Below are positions 22,943 to 33,317 of a DNA stretch of 64,000 nt, piece after piece. This DNA comes from Acanthornis magna (lineage: Eukaryota > Chordata > Aves > Passeriformes > Acanthizidae), in assembly GCA_036785705.1 (NCBI GenBank), contig JAWUZG010000070.1, positions 4,041,001-4,105,000 of the forward strand, in the 5' to 3' direction. The position numbers and the translations under genes are program-made. The notes under the pieces were generated by a model that was given only the letters and a program-made list of their open reading frames with translations, made no database searches and had not been told where the DNA came from. The number at the start of each line of letters is the position of its first letter. Within the stretch, counting starts at the first letter, position 1.

Positions 22943-23468
22943 GTGAGGTCTCCCCCTCCCATCCCTCTTTCCTCCCCCTCTTCCCCCTTACCCCGTTCCC
23001 TCTCCGCTCCTGAAACCCCTTCCCTCCTGTCCTCTCTCCCGTAGACCCGCGACACCCCATTTACCCCTTCTTCCTCCCCCTCCTACTTCTTACCCGGCTC
23101 TCTCTGAATCGCCCCTTCCTTCCGTTTGCTGCCCCTTTCCCTCCTCTCCCTGTCCCCCTACACCCCTCGACCCTCCACTCTGTCCCTCCTTTCTCCCCCT
23201 CTCCTTCCCCCGGGTACGCAGCCCGACCCCTCCCGCTCCCGTTCTCCCTCTGCCTCCGCTACCTGCACCTCCCTGCCCCGCTCCCGGCCTGCCCCTACAC
23301 AGCCCCGCTTCTCTACAAACCCCGACCCCGCTTCCATTCCTCCTTATTATTCTCCCTCCATCTGACCTGCCCCTCCTGACCTGCCTCTGGCTCTCCTATG
23401 CGCCCCTCTAACTTCTCTATTCCCCGTTCCCCCTCTGTTCCCCTTATCCTTCTCTCTCTTCCCCCGCA
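22943..23468. repeat. Polypyrimidine tract of about 500 bp, left arm
   Basis: Almost all C and T on the + strand, between a GTGAGG donor-like site and a CCCCCGCAG acceptor-like site. Its mirror on the other arm is the polypurine stretch at 24531-24970. Tracts of this length and bias can adopt triplex (H-DNA) structures. Confidence 0.85.
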
Positions 23469-23689
23469 GCCGCGGGGTTCGGGGGCCGGAGAATAAAGCC
23501 CAGAGGGCCAGAGCTCGGCGCCCCTCGCTTGAGTCCCCACAGGGGCCGGGCCCGCTCGGCAGGTCCCCCCATGCAGTTCACAAGCACCGCCCGACACCGC
23601 CGGGGCTGCGGCTTTCCCCACATCACACTGGGGGCTCCCGGGGCGGGGGTTCGGGGCTGGGGGGCCGGGGGGGTTGCGGGGGGAGTTAG

Positions 23690-24300
23690 GGTAGACCCCC
23701 TCCTTAGGAGGGGGTCCTGGGGTGGGGTGGGTTTGGGGGATCCCCTCCGGAGGAGGGGGTCCGGGGTGGGTGGGGGAGGGAAGGGCCCCCTCCGGAGGAG
23801 GGGGTCCTGGGGAGGGGCTTGGGGTGGGCCCCCTCCGGAGGAGAGGGTCCGGGGTGGGAGGGGGTAAGGCGGGGTCCCACCCCCTCTTATCCCCGCCCAC
23901 CTCGGACCCTCTCCTCCGGACGGGGTCTGCCCCGGGCCCCTCCCCGGGAGCCCCCCCTCCGGAGGGGGCCCTGGCAGGGGGAGGGGGCACGTCACTTGGT
24001 GTCACAAAAAAATTTAAAAAAAAAAATAAAAAAAAATCAGTGCAGCCACATCCCCTCCCTCCCCCCCTCCGGAGGAGGGAGTCTTGGAGAGGGGCCCGGG
24101 GCAGACCCCCACCGGAGGAGAGTCCGAGGTGGGCGGGGCTAAGAGGGGCCTACCCCCTTAACCCCTCCCACCCCGGACCCCCTCCTCCGGAGGGAGCCCA
24201 CCCCAAGCCCCTCCCCAGGACCCCCTCCTCCGGAGGGGGCCCTTCCTACCCCCCCGCCCCCCCCCCCCCCCGGACCCCCTCCTAAGGAGGGGGTCCACCC
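23690..24300. repeat. Cluster of short palindromes (CTCCGGAG core) at the inverted-repeat centre
   Basis: About eleven copies of CCCCCTCCGGAGGAGGGGG or close variants, spaced about 40-75 bp. Most have a perfect CTCCGGAG or CCTCCGGAGG core; two have CTCCTTAGGAG or CTCCTAAGGAG. They lie symmetrically on both sides of an A-rich spacer (about 24007-24038), so small hairpins are nested inside a large one. Confidence 0.9.
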
Positions 24301-24530
24301 TAACCCACCCCGCAATCCCCCGGACCCCCCAACCCCCCCCCTACCCCCGGGAGCCCCAGTGTGATGTGGGGAAAGCCGCAGCCCCGGCGGTGTCGGGCGG
24401 TGCTTGTGAACTGCATGGGGGGACCTGCCGAGCGGGCCCGGCCCCTGTGGGGACTCAAGCGAGGGGCGCCGAGCTCCGGCCCTCTGGGCTTTATTCTCCG
24501 GCCCCCGAACCCCGCGGCTGCGGGGGAAGA

Positions 24531-24970
24531 GAGAGAAGGATAAGGGAGAGATAGGGGAGATGAGGGGGAAAGAGATGGGGTAAGTGGGACAGGAGGGTAG
24601 AGGGGCGCATAGGGGAGCAGGAGAGGAAGTACGGGAAGGCTGGGTCGGGATGGGCAGGGAGAGTGGAGAGAGGAGGGGGAGACAGGGGGAGTACGGGGAG
24701 GCCGCAGGAATAGAAGGAGAATGGGGCGGGGATCGGGCTGGGTAGCGGGGAAGAAGGGGGCAGGAAGGTGGGGAAGAGGGAGGTCGGGGTGCGCAGCAGG
24801 GCAGGGAGGGGGAACAGGAGGAGACCAGGGGCGGAGAGGAAGGCGAGGGCTAGGCGGAAGAGGAATGGGGGGTTTGGGGGGCGCAGGCAGGAGGAGGAGG
24901 TAAGGGGAGAAAGGAAAGGAGGAAAGAAGGAGAGAAGCAGAAGCGGGAGCCCGAGGCTCCCGTCCCTCAC
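24531..24970. repeat. Polypurine tract, right arm
   Basis: A and G run for over 400 bp with few pyrimidines on the + strand, complementing the left-arm tract. It ends at CTCACCTGGGCC, the reverse complement of the left arm's donor-like site. Confidence 0.85.
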
Positions 24971-25540
24971 CTGGGCCCCGCCGGGGGAGCCCAGCCCTGC
25001 CGCTGCCGCCAGCACCGAGTGCCAGGAGACAAAATGGGGCTGGGGGCGATTTCCGAGGTTTCAATGCCCTCGGTCCCGCTCCGCGCAGCCGCCCTGGGGC
25101 CCCGCGCACCTGTGCCGGCCCCGCCCCATCGCGCGCACCTGTGCCGGCCCCGCCCCATCGCGCGCACCTGTGCCGGCCCCGCCCCACCGCGCGCACCTGT
25201 GCCGGCCCCGCCCCTGGTGCCCCGCGCTCGGGGCCCTCGGCCCGGGGCCGCTCCCGGCTGCGGGTGGGGCTGGGGCTCGCAGGTGCACGGCCCTGGCAGG
25301 GGGACGTAGCCGCTGCCGCTGCTCCCCGCGGCTCCCCGGCCCGGCGTCTCCCTCCCCGTCCCGGTGTCACCCTCCCAGTCCCGGCGCCGCGGGCAGGAGG
25401 AGCGGGCGGGGAGCGGCAGCCTCAGTCCCGCTGCTGTCCCGGCTCCCGGCACGGGCCCCGCCCCGGCTCCGTCGGGCCCGGGGCCGCTGAACGGGCGCGG
25501 TGGCTCCGCACAGGCAGCGAATAAAGGCTGGAACCCCCCG
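24971..25540 (-). promoter_or_regulatory. CpG-rich promoter-like block, right arm
   Basis: The inverted counterpart of 22650-22942, followed outward by more CpG-dense sequence to about 25700. Both arms would direct transcription toward the shared centre. Promoter activity is inference from composition, GC boxes and the donor-like site only. Confidence 0.35.
25104..25217. repeat. 29-bp minisatellite, four units
   Basis: GCGCACCTGTGCCGGCCCC begins at 25104, 25133, 25162 and 25191, an exact 29-bp period. Each unit carries a CACCTG E-box and a CCCCGCCCC GC box. The left arm has only two comparable units, so copy number changed after the arms separated. Confidence 0.92.
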
Positions 25541-25782
25541 GCTGGGGCCCTCCCCGGCCCGTGTGCCCGGTCCCGCAGTGCCCGCTCCGGGGTCCCTGAG
25601 CACCGGCCGGGGAACCTCCCGGGAACAGACACCGCGGCTCCCGAACCGCCCCGTGCCCCCGGGACCTCCCTGCCCGCCCCGGGAACAGCCGTGGGGCCCC
25701 CAGGACCTGCAGCCGCGGCGGGGGCTGGTTCCGAGCCCCAAACACCGGCCCCGCGAGCCTCGCAGTGCTGTGCTCCCGGCTC

Positions 25783-25887
25783 CTCATCCACCACCTCATC
25801 CCTACGGGGGAGCGGCCCCACAAGTGTCCAGGGTGTGGGCAGAGCTTCAGCCAGAGCTCTGGCTCTGCTGCAGAGCCCCACGAGTGA
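25783..25887 (+). pseudogene. C2H2 zinc-finger gene remnant
   Basis: One frame reads LIHHLIPTGERPHKCPGCGQ then SFSQSSGSAAEPHE and stop. The TGERPHKC linker, Cys-x2-Cys and the following Phe are those of a C2H2 finger in the large avian KRAB-like/ZNF expansions. The paired histidines after the finger are missing and the stop follows at once, so this is a decayed fragment of one finger and a linker. No other finger is visible nearby. Confidence 0.75.
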
Positions 25888-25959
25888 TGGCTTGCCTGGT
25901 GCTCTCAGCCCTGAACCTGCCCCGATGAGCCCGGGGCCGAGCCCAGACAGTGCTGGGCC

Positions 25960-26200
25960 AGGCCTCCGTGTTCCAAGCACTCACACACAGGATTTGGGGT
26001 TTGTTCCTGAGCCCCAAAATGCAGGATTTGGGCTCTGTGCACAAGGCCTGGGTGAGCCTCATTTTGCACTCCCAAAACACAGCACTGAAGTCACTGTTTC
26101 ATAGCCCAAGGCCTGGCCAGATGGGACTGGTTCCAAGTGCCAACAACAAAGGATTTTGCCCTGAGCCCTCCACACTCTCACCCCCATCAAAACACCCCCA
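25960..26200. repeat. Degenerate repeats, right flank of inverted repeat
   Basis: GAGCCCCAAAATGCAGGATTT, CTCCCAAAACACAGCACTG and related strings are the inverted counterparts of phrases at 21650-22330. No coding sequence is supported here. Confidence 0.6.
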
Positions 26201-26239
26201 CAGGACTTAGAACCTGAATCTGAGACCAGGAAAATGCCC

Positions 26240-29200
26240 AATTTATTAGTCGCAGTTTCATAGGGTCATGGAATTGACTGTGGACATCCACCCAGATGGG
26301 GACAGAATGGACCTGTCACACATTTGCCTGTTGTGAGAATTGCTTCAGCCGAGCAAAGAAGCACACGTGGGATAAAAAGGTAGGAAGCCTCCCCTGAACT
26401 GAAGCCATAAAATGTAGCCTATCTGCGTTATTATCCTAACAATGTCATATCCTATTACCCAAACATCAGGTTTGTTGTGCTGCCTCCAGCTCACTGACTG
26501 ATGCTGCTCACCGCTCCAGGCGCTCCTGAGGCACAGGGAACGCCCACAGATCTGCTCAGCCTGATGGAACTGAAGGGGTGGAAGCTCACCAGGCCTGAGC
26601 AGTCCCCACAGGTGATGCTCCAGGTACTCCTCCCCATGTCCTGGCTCAGGATGAGGTAGCTCCCGCTGCCACTGCCAGGAAGGAGCCGCTCCCCAAGGAT
26701 GACTGCGTTCCCATGCAATGCCAGCTGCCCTGCCTCCCTTAGGGAAAGGCTATTTTGGAAGAGGAACTGAAATCCCAGCAGTCAGGGCTTGGCAGCAGCC
26801 AGCGAGCTCCCGGCACTGAGCAGTACCAGAGCGATGTGCCTGAGCCTGGAGTCACATCCTGCACAGGGGCTCCGTGACTCGCTGGGGCCCTGCTCAGGCT
26901 GTGCCAGGAGGAGGAGATGGATGGGAGTGCCCGGGTGGAGCCTGGCACTGGCAGCCGGCAGGGCTGTCCCTGAGGGGAGAACTTGCTCTGTGTTCCCTGA
27001 GCAGGATTAAGAGCTGGCCAGAAGCATTTAATATCCATTTTAGAGGTACCACATCAGCGGATACCAGTGTGCGATATGCAAAATAGCCACAACATCTGCA
27101 GGCTTCAGAACAAAAATAAACAGCTTTGTTTTCCTTTCCTTCTTCTATGCAATTATATATAGGTAAGATTAATAATGCCTGATGACATTTTCTTCCTTAA
27201 AACTTTGGCCAATACCATGCTACTGACTAGGTTTCAAAAGTAGAAGGAGATGGAAGTGATAAATTAAACCCGATGCCCCATCTTTGCATACTTAGCTTTC
27301 CATTACAGAAATTCCTGGATGGATCCATATGCTCATCTGCTCATACTACCTTATACTTTGTTTCACTCTAATCTCATTAGGATACCCTAAATCCAACCTG
27401 TTCTGCTTCTCACACCAAAGCCTGCTGTCATCTCTGCTCATGACATTAGTATGGCACACGTTGTTATCACACAAATAATGGCAAAACAAATTGCATTTTG
27501 TTCCTTCTGCAAAAAGTAGTATAATTTGGAGAGCTGAAGCTGTGAAACGAGATGATACAATTCAGGAGTAGCTCTAAACGTGGAGCTGCTCTTTTTCAAG
27601 TTTTCCCCTGTATAAAATACACATTGTTGTAAAATGTCACCAAAGCTGAAGCTCTCTTTGCCCTTAGCACACAAGGGAAGAGCTATTCATGGGGGTTAAT
27701 TCCCGTTTTTCACTGCTCTTGGATCAACCTATGTGTTAATTTAGATCTTTCTGATAAGTCGATCTTTTTGTAGTGGAACTGAAGCAAAGTGAAGTTGGAG
27801 AAAAGCAGAGGTGAGCCAAACCCTACCTGTTAGTACGATCTTTCCAATTGTGCATCTCCCTGGGAATTGCCTTTTCCCTGTACCATCTGATAGGAGATCA
27901 GATGGAATTCAGAGGATATTTAAAGGTTGGTGGAACAATTTAGACAGCTCATCCAGACAATCCTTTGCCATATGCAAGGTAAGAACTATAAGATTTGCTC
28001 AGAAAGATGCTGAGCTGAGCAGAGGTGGAAGGAGAGGAGAAGAAGGCTGTTTTCCATCCTGATTTCCAGGCAGGGATGAGGCCAAGCCTGCAGCCATGGA
28101 GCCTGTTGGAATCCCTGGCAGCAGGCACAGCTACTCCCAGGAAGCTGCGCTCCTGTTGCACAGAGCCATCTCCTGACTGTTAAACTTCCAGGGAAAGCCA
28201 TGGCATCATAGCCTGGATCCTCAGCTTGAGCCTTGCTGTGGCTCAGCTGTGCCAGGCTCTCATTATCCAGCAGCACCGGGAGGTACTTGCAGGCCTGAGC
28301 ACTTCCCTCAGTCCATGATAAAAACCAGCTGAGCACCTGCCCCAGCCTTGTGAAGCCACTGAAGGCTCTGACTGTGCCTGATTGGGATCAGGAGCCACTC
28401 CTGCCTGGCTGTGGAGCTCCAGCTGGCCCCTGTTGCACTGAGAACAGCTCCTCTGGCACCCAGGGGTGGCTCCCAAGCCTCTAACAGGAGCTGCAATGTT
28501 TTCCCTTTATTTTCCATCCACTGTGTTGATAACTGGGGTGTGTTTAGAGCAACAGAGATTGTAGAGTGAGGGATGTTCCAGCCTGGCTGCTGGGTGTGTT
28601 AGATTATCTCCACCTCTAAGGAATTACTTGCATCCCAACCATTACAGTTATCAGCAATAATGAACTGGAGGATGTGAGAATAGAAATATTGTTTGGACAC
28701 CGTTTCCCCAAGTGTGGGCACTGTAATCATCTGATCTAAGGAGAACAAACATTTCTGATTTAAGGGAAGATTTTTAGTCTGCCAGGAAGAGCTGCCTGAA
28801 TCCCAGCATCCCTGGCACCCTCACCTCACCCCCTGTGGCCCCTCCAGAGGGAGAGTGTGGACACTTCCCAGCTCCATGAGCTCATCTAACCTGAGGTGCT
28901 GCTCCTGGCAGCTCAAACACTGTTCTGGTTTGGCACAAGACCTTTCAAATACTCCAGGATGAGGACAGAGAAGCCCAGGGATAAACAAAGGCCTCTTGCA
29001 AGGCAAAGTATTTATTTCATTACTAAAAGGCAAATCAAAGAATCTTTTTATCTTTGTGGTTTGTGTTTTCTTTTGCTCGCTTGGCCTTTTGCTTTCTGTC
29101 CTTTGCAAGTCTTGGCACATTGACCTCTCAATATTTGCACCCTCTGCCTTGTCCAGGCTGCCTCTGGTTCAGCTCCCTGAGCAGTTGCTGGTTTGAGCCT

Positions 29201-32200
29201 GATCTTTTTCACTTCAGCTGTGTCCCTTTCCATTGGCCATCGCTCCTAACTCTGCAGCGCCGGGAATTCCCGCCTGGGAACAAGCAGGGATTCCTCACCC
29301 TGGCCAAGGGCAGCAATCCCCCTGCACACATTCCCAAGGGTCAGCTGCTCCCTACAAACCTTTGGGGTCGCAGAGCTCACAGATCGCTCCCAGTGCAACA
29401 TGTGGGAGCTGGAAGCCTGTCCTGAGGGTCGGGACTGATGCACGGGGTGACTGGAAAATCATCCATGACTATTGGACCCAGTTATTGTGAACAGGTGCAG
29501 CCAAGGCACTCCATTTCCTGCTCACTGAGGTGTCACCAACACTTCAGTCTGATAAAGCTGATACTCAAATATCGACTCTGGTGCACAACAATAACTTTGT
29601 GTGCATTCATGAGAATGCAAATAGAATGATCATGGCTCTCAGTTTTGAGGCTGTGATCAGGTTCATTTTGGGTAATTTTAAACAATTATTTCACCTCATT
29701 GCTTCATCCTTTCTACAGCTGGGACTCCAGTAAGAGGAGAAAGGAGACAGTTTACTGGAACCCCTTTCCTGCTAAACACTGAGGCTCATTCAGGTCCTGA
29801 GAGAAAGCACAGACAGGGAGAGCTGCCCCTGCTCCGCTGGGATTGCACCCTGTATTCACGAGGGAAAGATGTCTTTGTGAAAATTGGTCTCATTATCTTT
29901 ATGCTTCACAGTTCCCACCAAAATTATTTTGACCAGAACTGAGACTGCATCACTGAGCAGCAAAGGCAACATTCAGCAATCCCCATAACCTGGCAGAAAT
30001 TCTTGTTGGTGATGGCCTGAGCCCTGGGGTGAGAGTTACAATGGTAACAGCAGTAACAGCAACACTGATATTCCTCAGAAATATGAGGAGCTGCTCCTTC
30101 CCTCTTTTGGGAAAATGTCTATTGTGCATCTCCAAGTTGCACCCTCAACACTCACTTGGCTTCTAGAGATATTCATTCCTTTTACACTCCTCACAAGGCA
30201 CCTCCATCAGTTCCATCTTCTGCCTGCTGGGCAATGCTCCCCCTCCTATTTCAAGGGTGAGAGTGAGGAACTTTGCAAGTGCCCTTCGCTGAGCTCCTCT
30301 CACATCTTCTCTCACTCCTTTCATTTCCTTACCAACAAGGAGAAAGATTAAAGGGGGAAAAAAATGTGTTATGATCTATGCAAGGCCAGAAAGTGGCCTG
30401 AAGAGACATACTTTGGATTAACTCCGGCTCTATAAAACCAGAGTCAATTGGGATTTCCTCAAAAAAAATTAAAGGAGGAGATTATTAAAGCTATTTATAT
30501 AGTCAGATTAAGGTCTGCTCCTCAAGGTTTTAGCTTTGGCACTTCTCTAAGCAACACAAAACACAGATTATGAGTAACTGTGAGAGACTGCATAGAAGAG
30601 GACTCGGAGGATGAACTCATTCCCCCATCCAAATCAACTGGAATTGACTTGGACAAGGACAGGCATTCACTCTGGAGTGTCAGTGCTGCCCAGTTATTGG
30701 GGGTGACTTGCAGTGCCACCATCTGCACCTCTGGCATTGAGTGGGCACCTGCTGAGAGGCTGTTGGACCACGCTGAGCTCACTCCTTTCAGTGAAACTCT
30801 GTGGAATCGCTAAGAAGATGCCCTTCCCTATTTGCCATTTCCTGCTCTCCCAGAGAACTCCCTGCTGTCCCCACCTGTCCCCTGCCTGTGGCTCTGAGCC
30901 AGCAGAGCAGAGGCCTCACTCCCACCGTGGCAGAGGCTGGACAGGAGTGGCACGGGGACAATGAACTGCTCAGGTGTCCCTGCAGCCTCCAGCACAGCTC
31001 TGCTGCCAGGGCAGAGGAGCCCAGCCACAGGTGGCTCTGACACTGCTGGAATTCATTGCCATGGGACACTGTCCATGTCATCCTAACATAAAAGTGTATG
31101 GATGTCCCTGCATCCTCAGTGTGTCACAGTGCTGAGATGGAGATCAGCACTGCAGCTTTGTGGCCCTTATTTAGAGACAGGTCACCTCTGCCTCATCAAA
31201 CTGCTTCAGTCACAGCACCACTCACTTTTGCTCAAAATCTGGCACCAGAGCTCACGAGAGCTGCAAGAACAATCTGCACATTTCCTGTCTACCTAAACTC
31301 CTCCCACAAACCACGGCAACGGCAGGGTCCTAGGTCCATGCTTTTTGAATCTTTGGTAACTGCAGCTTTTTCAAAAATAATTTAGAACACTGCATTACCG
31401 TCCTTACAAATCTGTAGCTACAAAATACTTCTCCTGTAGGAAGCAGTAGCACCAAACAAGAACACTGACCCAGCAGCCACTGGAGTTAAGGGGAAAGTTA
31501 TGACAACACGAAGGAAAAACGAGCATCAAGATTTTTTAAAGACAAACATCTCAAAGCTTCATCCTTTAAACTTCTGCCCTCACTTATCCCACGCTGTTGA
31601 ATACACCCACACTCCCAGAGGTACAGGAAAGGATTGGTGGCAGTGCTGCCGAAATCCTCACTCCCAGCTGCTGTTCCCAGCTGCCACACGTGCCAGGATT
31701 TGCGGTGCTTCCGCTGGCAGAGCGCAAAGGGCAGCACCCTGCCCTCCCTGCCCCTGCCCGGGGCTTTCTCCGTGCTGTGTTTGCCCACTGCTCTCTGGTT
31801 CTGTGCTACCAGGGGCTGCCCACAACAAAACCAATCAGAGTCTCACCTTAATTAGTTACAAACTAAAACTGGAGTGCTCTGATTTCTCTCTCTTCTATGC
31901 CAGAGCACATTCTGCTCTTTGTTACAACAAAATGCCTAAAGTCATCGCACCCCTTTCTGTTCACATCTTCATCACTCAATCAAAAAAGAGAACATTTTTG
32001 ATTGCAGTTTTCAAATAAGTTTCCTTCTTCAAGCTTTTTCTTCCGATTTGGCACAACCCCCCTCAATATAATAAATAATTCTAATTGGCTTAACTAACAG
32101 AGGATTTAGCTGTACTTTTCCTAATAAATCCACGCTGTTTCAGTAGAACATGTTCACAGTCATTTTTCTTTTCTATCCCTTGCTTCATGACTTGCCTCTT

Positions 32201-33317
32201 CACTTTATTATACTCCATTTTATAGAAATCCTTCTCTCTGAAGAAGATTTTCTCATCAAGTGAGCCATATATATATTTTTTAATAGGGATATCAAACCCA
32301 GCCCGATGGAACAAACACCTTAAGACACTATCTGGACATGAATGTCTCTTTAAAAATATTAAAGCTCTAAAGGTTGAATTGTTTGCAGGTTTAACTGAAC
32401 TGAAAGAACAAGAGACATGGCAATAGGAGAAAATGATGAGATCTCTAGCAGACAGTCAATTTTATAGGATTTCTCCAGCAGCCCTTGTCCTTAGGGGTTT
32501 GCACTCCCGTTCACCCCTTTAACATAGAAAATATGTACACTTAAAAAGGGTTACCAAAATGTGCCCTTTCTTTTATCTATCAACAGAAGCTAAATGAGTA
32601 GATACTTGGGAAAATCCTACAGCAAAGAAACATTTTGAGTTTAGCATTTTTCTATTGAATAAGCCCTTATTTTCCTAGCCAGATTTTGCAAGTATCAGTT
32701 ACGGTGGTGGAATGTGGCTTTAATAAATATTTTTAACACTAATATTGTGTAATGATATGAGAGGACCTTGGTTTCCAGCTGCCTGTGCTGGTTTCTGTTG
32801 GCCCTACATTGACACCAAATAAATACGGTGCTGGGTTTACATATAAATTAATGTAGTAGAAAGATAACTGTTATTTCTTTAGAAAGAATCCCCTGCAACA
32901 ACATAAACTTTCTTCTCAGGCCAAGGGAAGTTTATTTCACCTCTGGTAATTTTACTGTGAGTGTGCTGGGTGGAAATCCAGAACTGTGAAAAGGCTCATT
33001 TTAGCAGGGATAACAGCTCACAGAAGTTATTCTGAGGACGGGGCTGGAATGAATCATATTCCTACGTGTGTGTGCTGGCTGGCAGCAATCGATGCTTCCT
33101 CTGAGCAAGGACACTCTGGGGATAGGAAATCAGAGCTGTGAAAAACCCAGCAAAGTCTGCCTGACAGCTCTTGCAGGCAAACTGCCCTCTGGGGCACTGG
33201 GAGCGCGCTGGGATGTCAGGGCCTGTGCTGGTGAGAGCAGCCATTCCACAGGGGCTCCTTTGGGATCCCTGGGGATCCCATAACCCACTGCCCTCCCCAG
33301 CCCCAGTGCACCGACAG
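26240..33317. other. Intergenic DNA, no gene recognised
   Basis: Seven kilobases of moderate-GC sequence with only short open frames on both strands. Frames such as 30580-30813 and 31500-32018 show no domain, signal peptide or flanking splice pattern I can defend. No retroelement was recognised with confidence. It may contain long non-coding RNA exons, which cannot be judged by eye. Confidence 0.4.

Larger units (their letters stand above)
21650..26200. repeat. Large imperfect inverted repeat centred near 24.0 kb
   Basis: Sequence left of about 23985 recurs in reverse complement right of about 24047. Matched landmarks are 23925-23940 with 24091-24106, 23574 (CAGTTCACAAGCACCGCC) with 24415, 23488 (AATAAA) with its complement near 24495, and 22943 (GGCCCAG/GTGAG) with 24970. 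The similarity then continues through the GC-box region (22.7-22.9 with 25.0-25.2 kb) and the flanking TTTTGGGG repeats. Arms are strongest within 0.7 kb of the centre and contain indels farther out. The spacer is A-rich. Confidence 0.9.

Noticed and set aside
22101..23060. Arg/Pro/Gly-rich open frames of 200-250 codons in the GC-rich block
   Set aside because: High GC removes stops; overlapping frames on both strands are similar in length and have no domain.
24300..25980. Long - strand frames (356 and 337 codons) across the right arm
   Set aside because: Low-complexity P/R/G/A composition caused by polypurine and CpG-rich DNA; no homology signature.
26491..26718. A - strand frame with a GSGSYLILSQ string reminiscent of an SH2-type strand
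   Set aside because: Too short and without the conserved Arg motif or flanking exons; resemblance judged to be chance.
30580..30813. A 77-codon + strand frame starting with an acidic segment
   Set aside because: No recognisable family and a competing frame on the opposite strand; too short to support alone.
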